Below are positions 1-12,530 of a stretch of 64,000 bases of DNA, one piece after another. A program made the translations under genes and the position numbers. Position 1 is the first letter of the stretch. Every line of letters starts with the position of its first letter. The stretch comes from Aggregatilineales bacterium (GTDB lineage Bacteria; Chloroflexota; Anaerolineae; Aggregatilineales; Ch27), in contig JARKNX010000036.1 in the NCBI GenBank assembly GCA_029976025.1, forward strand, positions 1 to 64,000. The letters run 5' to 3'. The notes under the pieces were generated by a model that was given only the letters and a program-made list of their open reading frames with translations, was not told the DNA's origin and ran no database searches.

Positions 1-68
1 GGTGGAAAATCTGATCGACCGGTCGGCCAGTCAGGCAGTATGAGCCGGGAGGGTGCCGGGGAGGGGGC

Positions 69-1334
69 ATGTTCGAGGACGAGTATCCGGACATTCTGGG
101 GGTAGTCACCGCCGGCAAGCGGTATGAGATGGCGACCCTCCAGTGTGCAGTGGGGGTGTTTCCGCGCGGGGCGGCGGTGGCGCAGCCGTTTGAGGTGCTG
201 ATTGCGCTGCAAAGCACGGTGAGCCAGCCCCAGGAGGTGACGATTGAGCTTCGGCTGCCGCTCAAGGATGCCGCCGGTCACCGGCTGAGTTTTTACGTGC
301 CGCGCAAACAGATCAAGCTGCAGCTCGGGGCCGGCGAAGTGGGCCTGCTGCACCTGCCGGTCGTCATCCAGCCCCCGACGCCCCCGGCTACGGGATACCC
401 CCTGATTGTGCGCGTCACGGGCCGGCCGGTGGCGGAAGCCAGGCGCGTGCGCTCCCCCGGCGCTGGCCGCCCGCCGAGCGCCCTGAGCATCTCGCCGTTC
501 CGCCTGGATGTCCTGCGCGAGGTCGCTTTTTCGCATGACGGGCAGGCCGGCCAGGTCCGCTGCCGCTTCGACGTGATCCCCGGCCAGGTCAGGGTCGGGC
601 TGTCCAACCCGGAGCCGAAGTATGAAATCCTGTGGACGGCGCGCGAGCATCAGGTGGATCAGTCCCGGGTGGATGAGAGCATCGCCATCGCCGAGTCGCT
701 GGCGCTGGAGATGACGCGCGGCACGATCTTTCACCATCTTGAGGACGCCACGCGCGAGCGATTCGGCAATGCCGGCCTGCCACTGCACCCGGGTGAGGTG
801 CTCTTTATCACCAAATCTCTGACGCATGTCTTCGAGGATGCCTACCAGTACGAGACGGACTACAAGCTGTATGATGCCCGCTGGTTTCAGTGGCTGTGCA
901 GCCTGATCGTGCGCGACCCGGAGATTGCCGAGCGCGATCTGGGCGAGCTGGCCGGGGGCGAGCTGTACCTGGCCGCCCTGTATGATGCCGTGTGGGTGAC
1001 GCTGCCGATGGTGCAGAGCTGGACCGGCAGGCGCTACGGCTCGCCGCAGGAGCATCGTCAGTACGCCGACAAGGTGGTGCAGGCTGTTCAGGGCAACGCG
1101 CCGATGGACCTCGGCTACGCCTATCTGCCGCTGATCATGGCCGGCGTGCTGCTCAATATGCGCGTGGCCATGCGCTACGAAAACCAGTGGACCAGCCTGG
1201 ATATGCTGGAGGAGGCGCGGCGCGGACGCGCTCGCCTGTCCGGCACCCGCGATCAGGAACTCTTCAACGTCCTGGATACGCTGATTGCTGAGGCGCGGGA
1301 GCTTCTCCGCCGGGCGCGTGTTCCTAAAGAGTAG
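69..1334 (+). CDS. conserved hypothetical protein
   Basis: Intact 421-aa ORF with coherent protein-like composition; no family recognised. Confidence 0.75.
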   Translation: MFEDEYPDILGVVTAGKRYEMATLQCAVGVFPRGAAVAQPFEVLIALQSTVSQPQEVTIELRLPLKDAAGHRLSFYVPRKQIKLQLGAGEVGLLHLPVVIQPPTPPATGYPLIVRVTGRPVAEARRVRSPGAGRPPSALSISPFRLDVLREVAFSHDGQAGQVRCRFDVIPGQVRVGLSNPEPKYEILWTAREHQVDQSRVDESIAIAESLALEMTRGTIFHHLEDATRERFGNAGLPLHPGEVLFITKSLTHVFEDAYQYETDYKLYDARWFQWLCSLIVRDPEIAERDLGELAGGELYLAALYDAVWVTLPMVQSWTGRRYGSPQEHRQYADKVVQAVQGNAPMDLGYAYLPLIMAGVLLNMRVAMRYENQWTSLDMLEEARRGRARLSGTRDQELFNVLDTLIAEARELLRRARVPKE

Positions 1335-1372
1335 GATCGCCGCCAGACGGCGATCTTCCAGAGGAAACCAGA

Positions 1373-2380
1373 ATGGAATCAATGCCGCTTCCTCAGGCCG
1401 CCGGGCTGCCAGAAGTTGAGGACCGTTCCCGGTTGACCCGTTACGCCCTGCTCGCCGTGAGCGGGGCGATCATCACGATTTCCATGAAGTACATCGCGTT
1501 CCTGCTGACTGGCTCGGTCGGCCTGTACTCCGACGCGCTGGAGGGGCTGGTCAATCTGGCGGGCGCGGTGGGGGCTTTTATTGCGCTCAAGGTGTCCGCC
1601 CGCCCCCCCGATGATATGCATACCTACGGGCATGACAAGGTGGAATACTTCTCCAGCGGGGCGGAAGGCGCCCTGATTGTCGTGGCGGCGCTTGGCATTA
1701 TCTCCGCCAGCGTGAACCGGCTGCTCCATCCGCAGCCGCTGGAGCAGATCGATATCGGTCTGGCGATCTCGCTGCTGGCGGCGCTGGTGAATTTTGTGGT
1801 ATCGCGGGTGCTGCGCGCCGCCGGGCGCAAGCACGATTCGATCATCCTCGAAGCCGACGCCCGACATCTGATGGCCGATGTCTGGACTTCGGTCGGGGTG
1901 GCGGTGGGCGTCGGGGCGGCGGCCATCACCGGCCTGAACTGGCTGGACCCGATCATCGGCCTGCTGGTTGCCGTCAACATCCTGTGGGAAGGCTTCCACC
2001 TGGTCCGGCGTTCGGTGAACGGCCTGATGGACGCGGCCCTCCCGCCGGAAGAGGCGGCTCTGCTGGAATCTGTCATCCGGCATCATGAGGCGCAGCACGG
2101 CCTCCAGACGCACGAGGTCCGCAGCCGGGTGTCCGGCTCCCGCCGGTTTATCGACATGCACGTGCTGGTGCCCGGCTCCTGGACGGTTCAGCAGGGGCAC
2201 GATGTGCTCGAAGAGATGGAGAGCGATATCGCCCGCGTGCTGGCCCGCACAACCGTGGTGACCCATCTGGAGCCGCTGGAGGACCCGGCTTCCTGGGCGC
2301 ATCTGGGGTTTGTCCCGGAGGATCTCGTGACCGGGGCGGACACGCCGCCGGAGGGTCAGGACGGCCCGCCCGGTGTATAA
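1373..2380 (+). CDS. cation diffusion facilitator (CDF) family transporter
   Basis: N-terminal TM helices with [14 protein letters not shown] and [15 protein letters not shown], followed by [12 protein letters not shown]; typical CDF motifs. Confidence 0.92.
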   Translation: MESMPLPQAAGLPEVEDRSRLTRYALLAVSGAIITISMKYIAFLLTGSVGLYSDALEGLVNLAGAVGAFIALKVSARPPDDMHTYGHDKVEYFSSGAEGALIVVAALGIISASVNRLLHPQPLEQIDIGLAISLLAALVNFVVSRVLRAAGRKHDSIILEADARHLMADVWTSVGVAVGVGAAAITGLNWLDPIIGLLVAVNILWEGFHLVRRSVNGLMDAALPPEEAALLESVIRHHEAQHGLQTHEVRSRVSGSRRFIDMHVLVPGSWTVQQGHDVLEEMESDIARVLARTTVVTHLEPLEDPASWAHLGFVPEDLVTGADTPPEGQDGPPGV

Positions 2381-2439
2381 GAGCGGCGCAAGAAATCCCT
2401 CAGAACGCCGTTAGAACCGCCGCAGACCCCCCCGGATCA

Positions 2440-2448
2440 TGCTATACT
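2440..2448 (+). promoter_or_regulatory. putative extended -10 promoter upstream of clpC-like gene
   Basis: TGCTATACT (TG-N-TATACT); no convincing -35. Confidence 0.45.
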
Positions 2449-2514
2449 TATACTGGAAGTGTATCGTTAATGGAGCCGCCCAGGGGGAGGCTCCATGGGA
2501 AGAGAGTCATCTCT

Positions 2515-5055
<2,541 letters not shown>

Positions 5056-5077
5056 CGCGGTTGACTGGCCCGAAAGA

Positions 5078-5109
5078 AGCCCGCCGGAGGTAATCCGGCG
5101 GGCTTTTTT
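5078..5109 (+). terminator. rho-independent terminator after clpC
   Basis: Perfect 11-bp stem AGCCCGCCGGA-ggtaa-TCCGGCGGGCT followed by a T-run. Confidence 0.92.
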
Positions 5110-5207
5110 GTTGGGGGGCGGGCGGAGAGGCCCGGATCGGGCAGGGGCGATTCGCGGCGAAGACTGCCGGTCACGTACCGATCCCGGTTGAGCCAGGTAG
5201 GGGCGCG

Positions 5208-5279
5208 ACCTCCATCCCCGGCTCTTCTTCCGCTGGCGAACCTCCATCCCCGGCCCTTCCTCCGCCGGCGGAGAAAGGG
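5208..5279. repeat. tandem copies of intergenic repeat CCTCCATCCCCGGCYCTTCYTCCGCYGGCG
   Basis: Two adjacent near-identical copies (5208-5238, 5239-5279); a related copy lies at 42045-42083. Confidence 0.75.
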
Positions 5280-5417
5280 TGTTCCCCTGTGTAAGCGGGG
5301 TATGCTTCCTTCTCCACGCAGATGGAGAGGGACCGGGGGTGAGGCCCAACCGGCTTCGATACAGGACCAGATCGCCGCCCATTGCTCACGATGGCCGGCG
5401 GGGATATGATTCATCCC

Positions 5418-6815
5418 ATGAAACGCCGCCTGCTCCTCCTGCTGCTGATTGCGTGTCTGGCGCTGTCCACCCTCGCCGATGCCCGCCCCGCCGCCGCCCA
5501 GGCCGGCGAGATGCTGGGGCTGATCAACCAGCTTCGCGCCTCGATGGGCCTGCCCCCGTTCACGCCCGATCCCGCCCTGATGGCCGCCGCCCAGGCGCAC
5601 GCCGAATGGATGGCCGCCAACCTGAGCTACACTCACACCGGGGCGGGCGGCTCTTCGCCGCAGCAGCGGGCGACGGCGGCGGGATATCAGGGGTATGTGG
5701 CGGAGAATATCGTCGGCGGGACGAACCTCTCGCCACAGCAGGGCCTGGTGTGGTGGGAGAACAGCGCGATTCACTACGCGACGCTGACTTCGCCGCGCTA
5801 CATACACGCCGGGGTGGGCTTTGCCTCCAACAGCGGCCAGAATCTGTATGCGCTGGTCGTGGGGGCGCCCTCAGATTACGCCCCGGCTTCGGGCGCGCCG
5901 GGGGCTTCCGCGCCCGCTGCCGAACAGGCGCCGCCCCCGATTGTGATCCCGGTGGTCACAGCGCAGCCGCGCGAGGACGGCGCGATCATCCACGAAGTGC
6001 AGATGGGCCAGACGGCCTGGGATATCGCCATCGTCTACGGGGTGGACCTGGAGGAGCTGCTGGCGATCAACCACCTGCCCGACAACCCGATCCTCTTCCC
6101 CGGCGATAACGTGATTGTCCGGCCCGGCTCGTACACGCCGGAGCCGGAGGGGCCGCTGACACACACCGTCCGCGAGGGGCAGAGCCTGTGGGCGATTGCC
6201 GCCCGCTACGGCATCTCGCTGGACGATCTGCGGTGGCTGAACAGCCTGCCGCCCGACGCCGTGATCAAGCCGGGCGACGTGCTGACCATCCGGCTGGCGG
6301 AAGGGCAGTCCCCGCCGCCGACGCCCACCCCGGTCACCACGCATATTGTCCGCGCCGGGGAGACGCTGTGGACAATTGCCGCCCGCTACGGCCTGACGCT
6401 GGAGGAGCTGCTGGCGCTCAACGGGCTGGAGCCGGGGGCGGTCCTGCTGGCCGGGGTGGAGCTGGTGATCCACCGCCCCGATCCCACAATGACGCCGACT
6501 GAGCTGCCCACGCCCACCCCGGCTGGCTCGCTCCCGCCGCCCACAGCGACGACCGGCCCGATGCCGACCACCATCGGTGTGACGCAGCTCCCGCCGGCCA
6601 GTCCTTCGCCGCCGGCGGTCGCTCTGCAGCCCTCGCCGCCCCCGGGGACGGCGACCGCCTCCCCGACGCCGATCCCGGCCCCGCCGCCATCGCGCGGCGC
6701 GACGCTGCGCGGGATGCTCGGCGGGATCGTGATCGGGCTGGGCCTGCTGGTGCTGCTCGTGATGGGGATTATCGAAGGGCGGGAGCGGCTGTCCCGCCGG
6801 CGCGATCGGGAATAA
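5418..6815 (+). CDS. CAP/SCP-domain protein with three LysM repeats and C-terminal TM segment
   Basis: Signal peptide; CAP-like region (INQLRASMGLPPFTPDPAL...HAEWMAANLSYTHTG); three LysM units (e.g. HTVREGQSLWAIAARYGISLDDLRWLN). Confidence 0.9.
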   Translation: MKRRLLLLLLIACLALSTLADARPAAAQAGEMLGLINQLRASMGLPPFTPDPALMAAAQAHAEWMAANLSYTHTGAGGSSPQQRATAAGYQGYVAENIVGGTNLSPQQGLVWWENSAIHYATLTSPRYIHAGVGFASNSGQNLYALVVGAPSDYAPASGAPGASAPAAEQAPPPIVIPVVTAQPREDGAIIHEVQMGQTAWDIAIVYGVDLEELLAINHLPDNPILFPGDNVIVRPGSYTPEPEGPLTHTVREGQSLWAIAARYGISLDDLRWLNSLPPDAVIKPGDVLTIRLAEGQSPPPTPTPVTTHIVRAGETLWTIAARYGLTLEELLALNGLEPGAVLLAGVELVIHRPDPTMTPTELPTPTPAGSLPPPTATTGPMPTTIGVTQLPPASPSPPAVALQPSPPPGTATASPTPIPAPPPSRGATLRGMLGGIVIGLGLLVLLVMGIIEGRERLSRRRDRE

Positions 6816-6822
6816 GGCCAGC

Positions 6823-6847
6823 GGGCCTGCACAGCATCGGCAGGCCC
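6823..6847. terminator. hairpin between convergent genes
   Basis: GGGCCTGC ... GCAGGCCC, 8-bp perfect stem; no strong T-tract. Confidence 0.5.
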
Positions 6848-6872
6848 GACATTTGTTGCGCAGAGGCGGCGG

Positions 6873-8624
6873 CTAGAAGGCGAAGTGAGTCGCCTGTGCG
6901 GCCACGATCACCCAGGTGATGAACATCGCGCTCAGGAAAGCGCCCGTGTAGATGCGGCCCGTCTTGTGGAAGAAGTAGGTGACGAACAGGGCCACGAACG
7001 CCAGCAGCGGCACGAACTGGAAGGCGACGATGGTCAGCAGTGGCTCGGCCAGCGGCATCGTGCCGCCGGTCAACAGGGGCACGTACTGGATCAGCAGCAG
7101 GACGATGAACCCGATGATCAGCAGGACGACGTTGATCAGCAGGATCTTCCACAGATCGTGCACATCCCGCCGGCGAAGCTCGCCGTTGAGGATGGTGCTC
7201 AGCACCAGGAAGAAGAAGGCGAACGGGACCAGATAGGCCAGGAAGATGCCGAAGTGGCGGGCGGACATCGGCTTGATCGCCAGCACCCAGAAGCGGAAGT
7301 CCACCTTGAACAGCCAGTCGGCCAGCAGGAGCAGCAGATAGGCCGGGACGAGGATGCAGACGGCCAGCAGCAGCGACTTGCCAATCTTGACCCAGTCCAG
7401 ACCGCCCTCCCAGGTGACGCCGTAATCGAGAGCTGTCGCGCCGGCCTTCTTGTTGATCTGGAAGTGCCAGAGCAGGAACAGGATCAGGGCGATCAGGCCG
7501 TTCCCCACCGCCCAGACCATGATGCCGGTGGTGATGTTCTGCGGCCAGAAGGCGCTTGCCGGGAACCACCCGCCGGCCTGATTTTGCAGCCAGAAGTAAG
7601 TCACGATAGGCACGACGACGGTGATAGCCGCCCCCAGCCACCAGCCCCAGCCGGTGACGCCTTTGTTCTCCGGCAGCGGATCGACCAGGTCCTTGAAGCA
7701 GCCGGTCGTCAGCAGCAGGGCGCCCAGCGGGAACATGAACAGCACCATGCCGATCAGCGCGATCAGCCCGCCGATTTCCCGCCAGTACCAGACCTGATCG
7801 GCAGGATCGAGATTGTTGCCGCCGGTCAGCGTCTTCTGGAACCATTCCACAGCGTTGCCGATAGCCTCAGTGGAGATGTGATCGCCGGGGTGCGTGGTGC
7901 GGGGCATGTACAGCTCGCGGGCCGTCCCATCCTCGATGGAGCCGTACAACTGCCCGATCTGGACGGTTTCATCCGTGCCAAAGACGGTTTGCAGCTTCTC
8001 AGTATCGACGATCTGTGGGGCTGTCTCGGCGCCCCACATGAGCGGGGCGAACTCATCCCACTCGCTGAAGATCAGGCCCAGGTTGCGCGGGAAATCGGCG
8101 GTGCCATCCGGCGCGCCGAATGTGCCGGTGGATGAGCCTTCCAGGATGATAGACCTGTAATCTTCCGGGTAGACGCCGGCGGCAACCGTCACTGCCCAGC
8201 CGCCCATCGAGTGCCCGCTGATGCCGATGTTATCTTTGTCCACGATATCCAGCGTGCGCAGGTAAGCCAGCCCATCGGGGCCGCCGAAGCCATTGGCGAA
8301 GGCGGGCGGCTCGGAGTAGCCGTGACCGGTCTGGTCCAGGGCCAGCGTGACATAGCCCCGCCGTGCGAATTCGATGGCGAAGCCGTCCTGAGTCTCGCGG
8401 GAGTTGATATAGCCGTGAATGGCCAGCACCCCCGGCGCGGGATGCTCATTGGACACGCCGTCGGGGATGTAGAGCAGGCCGCTCATCATAGTGCCGTTTG
8501 TGCCGGCGAAGCGCACATCGCGCACGGTGATGGTGCCGCCCGAGGTCTGGGCGCCATAGGCTATCAGGCAGCCGATCAGGACGATGATCAGGGCCGCCCC
8601 CAACAAGTAAAAGGTCCTCTTCAT
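6873..8624 (-). CDS. alpha/beta hydrolase fused to polytopic membrane domain
   Basis: GISGHSMGGWAV nucleophile elbow in N-terminal half; multiple hydrophobic segments in C-terminal half. Confidence 0.82.
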   Translation of the reverse strand: MKRTFYLLGAALIIVLIGCLIAYGAQTSGGTITVRDVRFAGTNGTMMSGLLYIPDGVSNEHPAPGVLAIHGYINSRETQDGFAIEFARRGYVTLALDQTGHGYSEPPAFANGFGGPDGLAYLRTLDIVDKDNIGISGHSMGGWAVTVAAGVYPEDYRSIILEGSSTGTFGAPDGTADFPRNLGLIFSEWDEFAPLMWGAETAPQIVDTEKLQTVFGTDETVQIGQLYGSIEDGTARELYMPRTTHPGDHISTEAIGNAVEWFQKTLTGGNNLDPADQVWYWREIGGLIALIGMVLFMFPLGALLLTTGCFKDLVDPLPENKGVTGWGWWLGAAITVVVPIVTYFWLQNQAGGWFPASAFWPQNITTGIMVWAVGNGLIALILFLLWHFQINKKAGATALDYGVTWEGGLDWVKIGKSLLLAVCILVPAYLLLLLADWLFKVDFRFWVLAIKPMSARHFGIFLAYLVPFAFFFLVLSTILNGELRRRDVHDLWKILLINVVLLIIGFIVLLLIQYVPLLTGGTMPLAEPLLTIVAFQFVPLLAFVALFVTYFFHKTGRIYTGAFLSAMFITWVIVAAQATHFAF

Positions 8625-8845
8625 CAGTATCCTCCTCACTCATGAATCGAATCATTTTGCTGCGGATGCTGCCTCCGAGCAGGCAGCGCTGCTCCGGCGG
8701 GTGGGGAATTCTGGCAAGGGAGAAGGCATTCTGTGGTAGGATTGGCGTGAAGCTGCAAAGGGACGACGGCACACCCGCTCCCTTGCGTTCCCCGATCTCA
8801 TTATAAGCGCAATTTGGCGCTGTCATTCCAGGGAAATCTATTGCC

Positions 8846-9574
8846 ATGCCCCTCACACTGGACCGCCAGAATGCCTACCGCGATCGTTACCGCGCCCTGC
8901 GCCCCGGCTGGCAGCCGGCGACGGCCGTCTATGAGGCGCGGGTGCGGGCGGCGCTGGCCGGATATGCGTCCCCGACTCTGCTCGATCTGGGCTGTGGACG
9001 GGGCGGCGCCCTGGAGCAGCTCGCCGACGCCAGCCGCGATCTACGCCCCTTCGGCGTCGATCCGGATTTTGCCTCGCTGGCCGAACATCGCCTGCCGGAC
9101 CTGCCCCGCGCTGTCGCGACAGCGGATGCGCTGCCTGTGCGGGCCGCGACGGCCGATGTCGTCATTGCCGCCTGGGTGCTGGAGCATCTGCCTGATCCGG
9201 CGCGGACCTTCGCTGAAGTGGCGCGGGTGCTGCGGCCGGCCGGGGCGTTCGTCTTTGTGACGCCCAACCGCCGCAGCCCGGTAGTCCTGCTCAACCGCCT
9301 GCTGCGCCCGCTGCAAAGCAGGCTGGTGCCCCGGCTGTACGGCCGGGCGGAAGCGGATACCTTCCCGGTCCTGTACCGCGCCAACACCGGCCCCCGGCTG
9401 GAAGCGCTGGCCGCCGCCGCCGGGATGCGGCTGGCGACGCTGACTATCGTCGAAGACCCGACTTACCTGGCTTTCAACGAGGCGCTGTTCTGGCTCAACC
9501 GGCAGATCGCCCGCCGGCTGCCGGAGTCAACCGGTGTGCATCTCGTCGGTGTGTGCCGCAAGGAGGGCGCCTGA
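8846..9574 (+). CDS. class I SAM-dependent methyltransferase
   Basis: LLDLGCGRGGALEQLAD motif I; VLEHLPDPARTFAEVARVLRPAGAFVFVTPN. Confidence 0.92.
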   Translation: MPLTLDRQNAYRDRYRALRPGWQPATAVYEARVRAALAGYASPTLLDLGCGRGGALEQLADASRDLRPFGVDPDFASLAEHRLPDLPRAVATADALPVRAATADVVIAAWVLEHLPDPARTFAEVARVLRPAGAFVFVTPNRRSPVVLLNRLLRPLQSRLVPRLYGRAEADTFPVLYRANTGPRLEALAAAAGMRLATLTIVEDPTYLAFNEALFWLNRQIARRLPESTGVHLVGVCRKEGA

Positions 9575-10428
9575 TGCGCGTCGTCTGGCTGACCGATCTG
9601 CACCTCAATTTCGTGGAGTCCGACGCGATTGAGCAGTTTCTCAGCAGCGTGATAAAGGATCGGCCAGATGTTGTGCTGCTCTCCGGTGACACGGGCGAAG
9701 CCTCCTCCATCATCGGCTATCTGGAGCGGATTCGGGCCCGGCTGCAACGCCCGATCTACTTTGTGCTGGGCAATCACGACTTCTACCGGGGATCGATCCG
9801 GACGGTGCGGACGGCGATACGGGAGTATGTGGAGGAGACGCCCTGGCTGACCTGGCTGAATGACGCGGGTGTTATCGCCCTGACGCCGGAGGTGGCGCTG
9901 ATCGGACACGATGGCTGGGCCGACGGGCGCAGCGGCGACTACGAACGCTCTTCGGTCGTGATGAACGATTACCTCCTGATCGAGGAATTTGCTGGGCTGA
10001 GCCGCCGGGCGCGGCTGCAGCGGCTGCATGCGCTGGGCGACGAGGCGGCGGCGCACCTCCGCGCTGTCCTGACCGCCGCCTTTGCGACATATCGGCGCGC
10101 CATTCTGGTGACGCACGTGCCGCCCTTCCGCGAAGCCTGCTGGCATGAGGGGCAGATCTCGGATGATGACTTCCTGCCGCACTTCGTCTGTCAGGCGGCC
10201 GGCGATGCTATTCTGGGCGTGATGGCGGCGCATCCGGAGTGCGAGCTGCTGGTATTGTGCGGGCATACGCACGGCGAAGGGGTGGCCCGCCCCGCGCCCA
10301 ACGTGGTCGTGCTGACCGGGGGCGCGGAGTACGGCGCGCCGGAAGTGCAGCGCGTTTTTATCCTCGAGGGCGCTCACCTGCCGATCCAGCCGGCGGCCCC
10401 GCCGTCTGCTCTCCCTGATAGTAAGTGA
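9574..10428 (+). CDS. metallophosphoesterase
   Basis: TDLHLN, LSGDTGE, LGNHDFYRG, VTHVPPF and CGHTHGEG motifs; ATGA overlap with the preceding gene. Confidence 0.9.
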   Translation: MRVVWLTDLHLNFVESDAIEQFLSSVIKDRPDVVLLSGDTGEASSIIGYLERIRARLQRPIYFVLGNHDFYRGSIRTVRTAIREYVEETPWLTWLNDAGVIALTPEVALIGHDGWADGRSGDYERSSVVMNDYLLIEEFAGLSRRARLQRLHALGDEAAAHLRAVLTAAFATYRRAILVTHVPPFREACWHEGQISDDDFLPHFVCQAAGDAILGVMAAHPECELLVLCGHTHGEGVARPAPNVVVLTGGAEYGAPEVQRVFILEGAHLPIQPAAPPSALPDSK

Positions 10429-10731
10429 GGGGTCCCCCCGCAGGAGACCCTTACCCGATATTGAACAGTCCGGCGCAGACTCCGCTGCGATGCAGCTTAC
10501 CTGCTGCTCTCGTTCAATTCCGCATTAGATTTGAAAATGAAGAGATAGCCCTGGACCTGGCGGACGAATCCCGCAGACTCATTTTGATGATTGCGGCGTT
10601 TCCCCCCCACAATTCTGGGGGGTGGACGCTGCCGGGACAGGGAGTATGATTGAGATAGCGTTTTGCTACCTGGCGCGTCGAAAATTGCGAAGCGCGTGGA
10701 CGCACTCCGCCCTGATTCCCCGGAGGTCATT

Positions 10732-11640
10732 ATGAATGAAGCGCCGCCTGTGGTTATCCACATTGAAGGGCTGACCAAGCATTACGGCAAGGTCAAAGCC
10801 CTCACTAACCTGAACCTTGATGTTTACAAGGGCGAGATCTTCGGCTACCTCGGCCCCAATGGAGCCGGCAAAACGACGACCATCCGCACCCTGGTGGATC
10901 TGATCCGCCCTACCGCCGGGCGGGCTTCCATCCTCGGCTTCGATGTCAACGCTGATAGCGTCAGGCTGCACGCGCATATCGGCAACCTGCCGGGGGAACT
11001 GGCCCTGTGGGATCACATGACCGGCTGGGGCGTGGTGCGCTACCTGGGCGGGCTGCGCGGCGGCGTGGACGAAAAGTACGTGGGCGAATTGGCCGGGCGG
11101 CTGGATATGGATATGACGCGCAAGGTCAGGGAATGTTCCTCCGGTATGAAGCGCAAGCTCGGCCTGATCCAGGCCCTGATGCACAGGCCGGAGGTGCTGA
11201 TCCTCGATGAGCCGACCAACGGTCTGGACCCGCTGGTGCAGAAGACCTTTCACCAGCTTATGCGCGAAGTCACCGCTGAGGGTCGCACGGTGTTTCTTTC
11301 CTCGCATAATCTGCCGGAGGTGGAGGCTATCTGTGACCGGGTGGGCATCCTGCGCCTGGGCAAGCTGGAGGCTGTCGAGCGTATCAGCGACCTCAAGCAG
11401 GTCCGCTTCCGCTGGATGACGCTGGCGCTGGACCAGCCGATTGACCCGGCGCCGTTCGCGAGCCTGACGGGAGTCTCCGATGTCACGGCCCACAACAACT
11501 CGATTCGCTTCCGCGTGACCGGCGATCTGGACCCGGTGATCAAGCTGGCCGCTCGCTACCATGTGGTGGACCTGAGCTACGAAGAACCCAGCCTGGATGA
11601 CATCTTCCTGGAGTATTACGGCAAGGGAGAGCAGGCGTGA
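10732..11640 (+). CDS. ABC transporter ATP-binding protein
   Basis: GPNGAGKTTT Walker A, CSSGMKRKLGLIQAL signature, LILDEPTNGLDP Walker B; start at ATGAATGAA after CGGAGG. Confidence 0.95.
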   Translation: MNEAPPVVIHIEGLTKHYGKVKALTNLNLDVYKGEIFGYLGPNGAGKTTTIRTLVDLIRPTAGRASILGFDVNADSVRLHAHIGNLPGELALWDHMTGWGVVRYLGGLRGGVDEKYVGELAGRLDMDMTRKVRECSSGMKRKLGLIQALMHRPEVLILDEPTNGLDPLVQKTFHQLMREVTAEGRTVFLSSHNLPEVEAICDRVGILRLGKLEAVERISDLKQVRFRWMTLALDQPIDPAPFASLTGVSDVTAHNNSIRFRVTGDLDPVIKLAARYHVVDLSYEEPSLDDIFLEYYGKGEQA

Positions 11641-12446
11641 ACAACACAGGCGTAATCTTTCGCCAGAGCCTGCATGACAACCGGAAGAGCATCTTCTGGT
11701 GGGGCGTGTGTATGGCCGCGCTGGCGTTTTACATGGTGATCGTATACCCCCTGATCAGCGAGTTTCAGCAGTTCAACCAGTTGATGGAAAGCCCGATCTT
11801 CGTGGCGCTGGTGGGCAGCATGCAGGGGCTGGAATTCACCACGCCGGCGGGCTTCCTGGGGGTGGAGTTCTTCTCCTGGGCGCCGCTGGTGCTGGCTGTC
11901 TACGCCGTCCTGTTTGGCCTCGGCATCGTCGGGGGTGAAGAGGCGCGGGGGACGCTGGACCTGCTGCTGAGCGCGCCGGTGCCGCGCTGGCGCGTCATTG
12001 CCGAGAAGTCGGCGACCTTCGTCATCGGGCTGGCCGTGATTCTGGGCCTGACGCTGATCGCGATGGTGCTTGGCGTGGCCGTCACGCCGGGGCTGGATAT
12101 CGGGCCGGGGATGATAGCGGTGGGTATGCTGAACGTGATGCCGGTCGTTGCGCTGATGGCGGCGATCACGCTGCTGCTGACGACGGTGCTGCGCTCGCGC
12201 ACGCAGGCGGGCGGCATCGCGGCGGGCATTATCGTGGCCTCGTACTTCCTCAACTCGCTCGCCGGCCTGGCCGATTCAGAGGTGCTTCGGGGGATTCAGC
12301 ACCTGTCGTTCTACAAGTATTACAATCCCTTTGGCGTGCTGGTTGACGGCATTGAATGGGGCAACTTCCTGTTTCTTCTGGCGGTCACGGGGGCGCTGTT
12401 CCTGGGATCGATTTACTTCTTCCAGCGGCGCGACCTGTCAGCCTAG
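11637..12446 (+). CDS. ABC-2 type transporter permease
   Basis: Six hydrophobic segments; GTG start overlaps the ATPase stop (GTGA). Confidence 0.88.
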   Translation: MNNTGVIFRQSLHDNRKSIFWWGVCMAALAFYMVIVYPLISEFQQFNQLMESPIFVALVGSMQGLEFTTPAGFLGVEFFSWAPLVLAVYAVLFGLGIVGGEEARGTLDLLLSAPVPRWRVIAEKSATFVIGLAVILGLTLIAMVLGVAVTPGLDIGPGMIAVGMLNVMPVVALMAAITLLLTTVLRSRTQAGGIAAGIIVASYFLNSLAGLADSEVLRGIQHLSFYKYYNPFGVLVDGIEWGNFLFLLAVTGALFLGSIYFFQRRDLSA

Positions 12447-12530
12447 CGCGCGGTTACCCGGCGGCGCGCCGTGTGATGGAATCAACCGGGCGGGCGGCGG
12501 AGGCCGCCCAACAGCGAAAGTGGCGGGGAG

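Noticed and set aside
10425-10649. 74-aa ORF between phosphoesterase and ABC operon
   Set aside because: No SD or domain; composed of hairpin and leader sequence, treated as non-coding.
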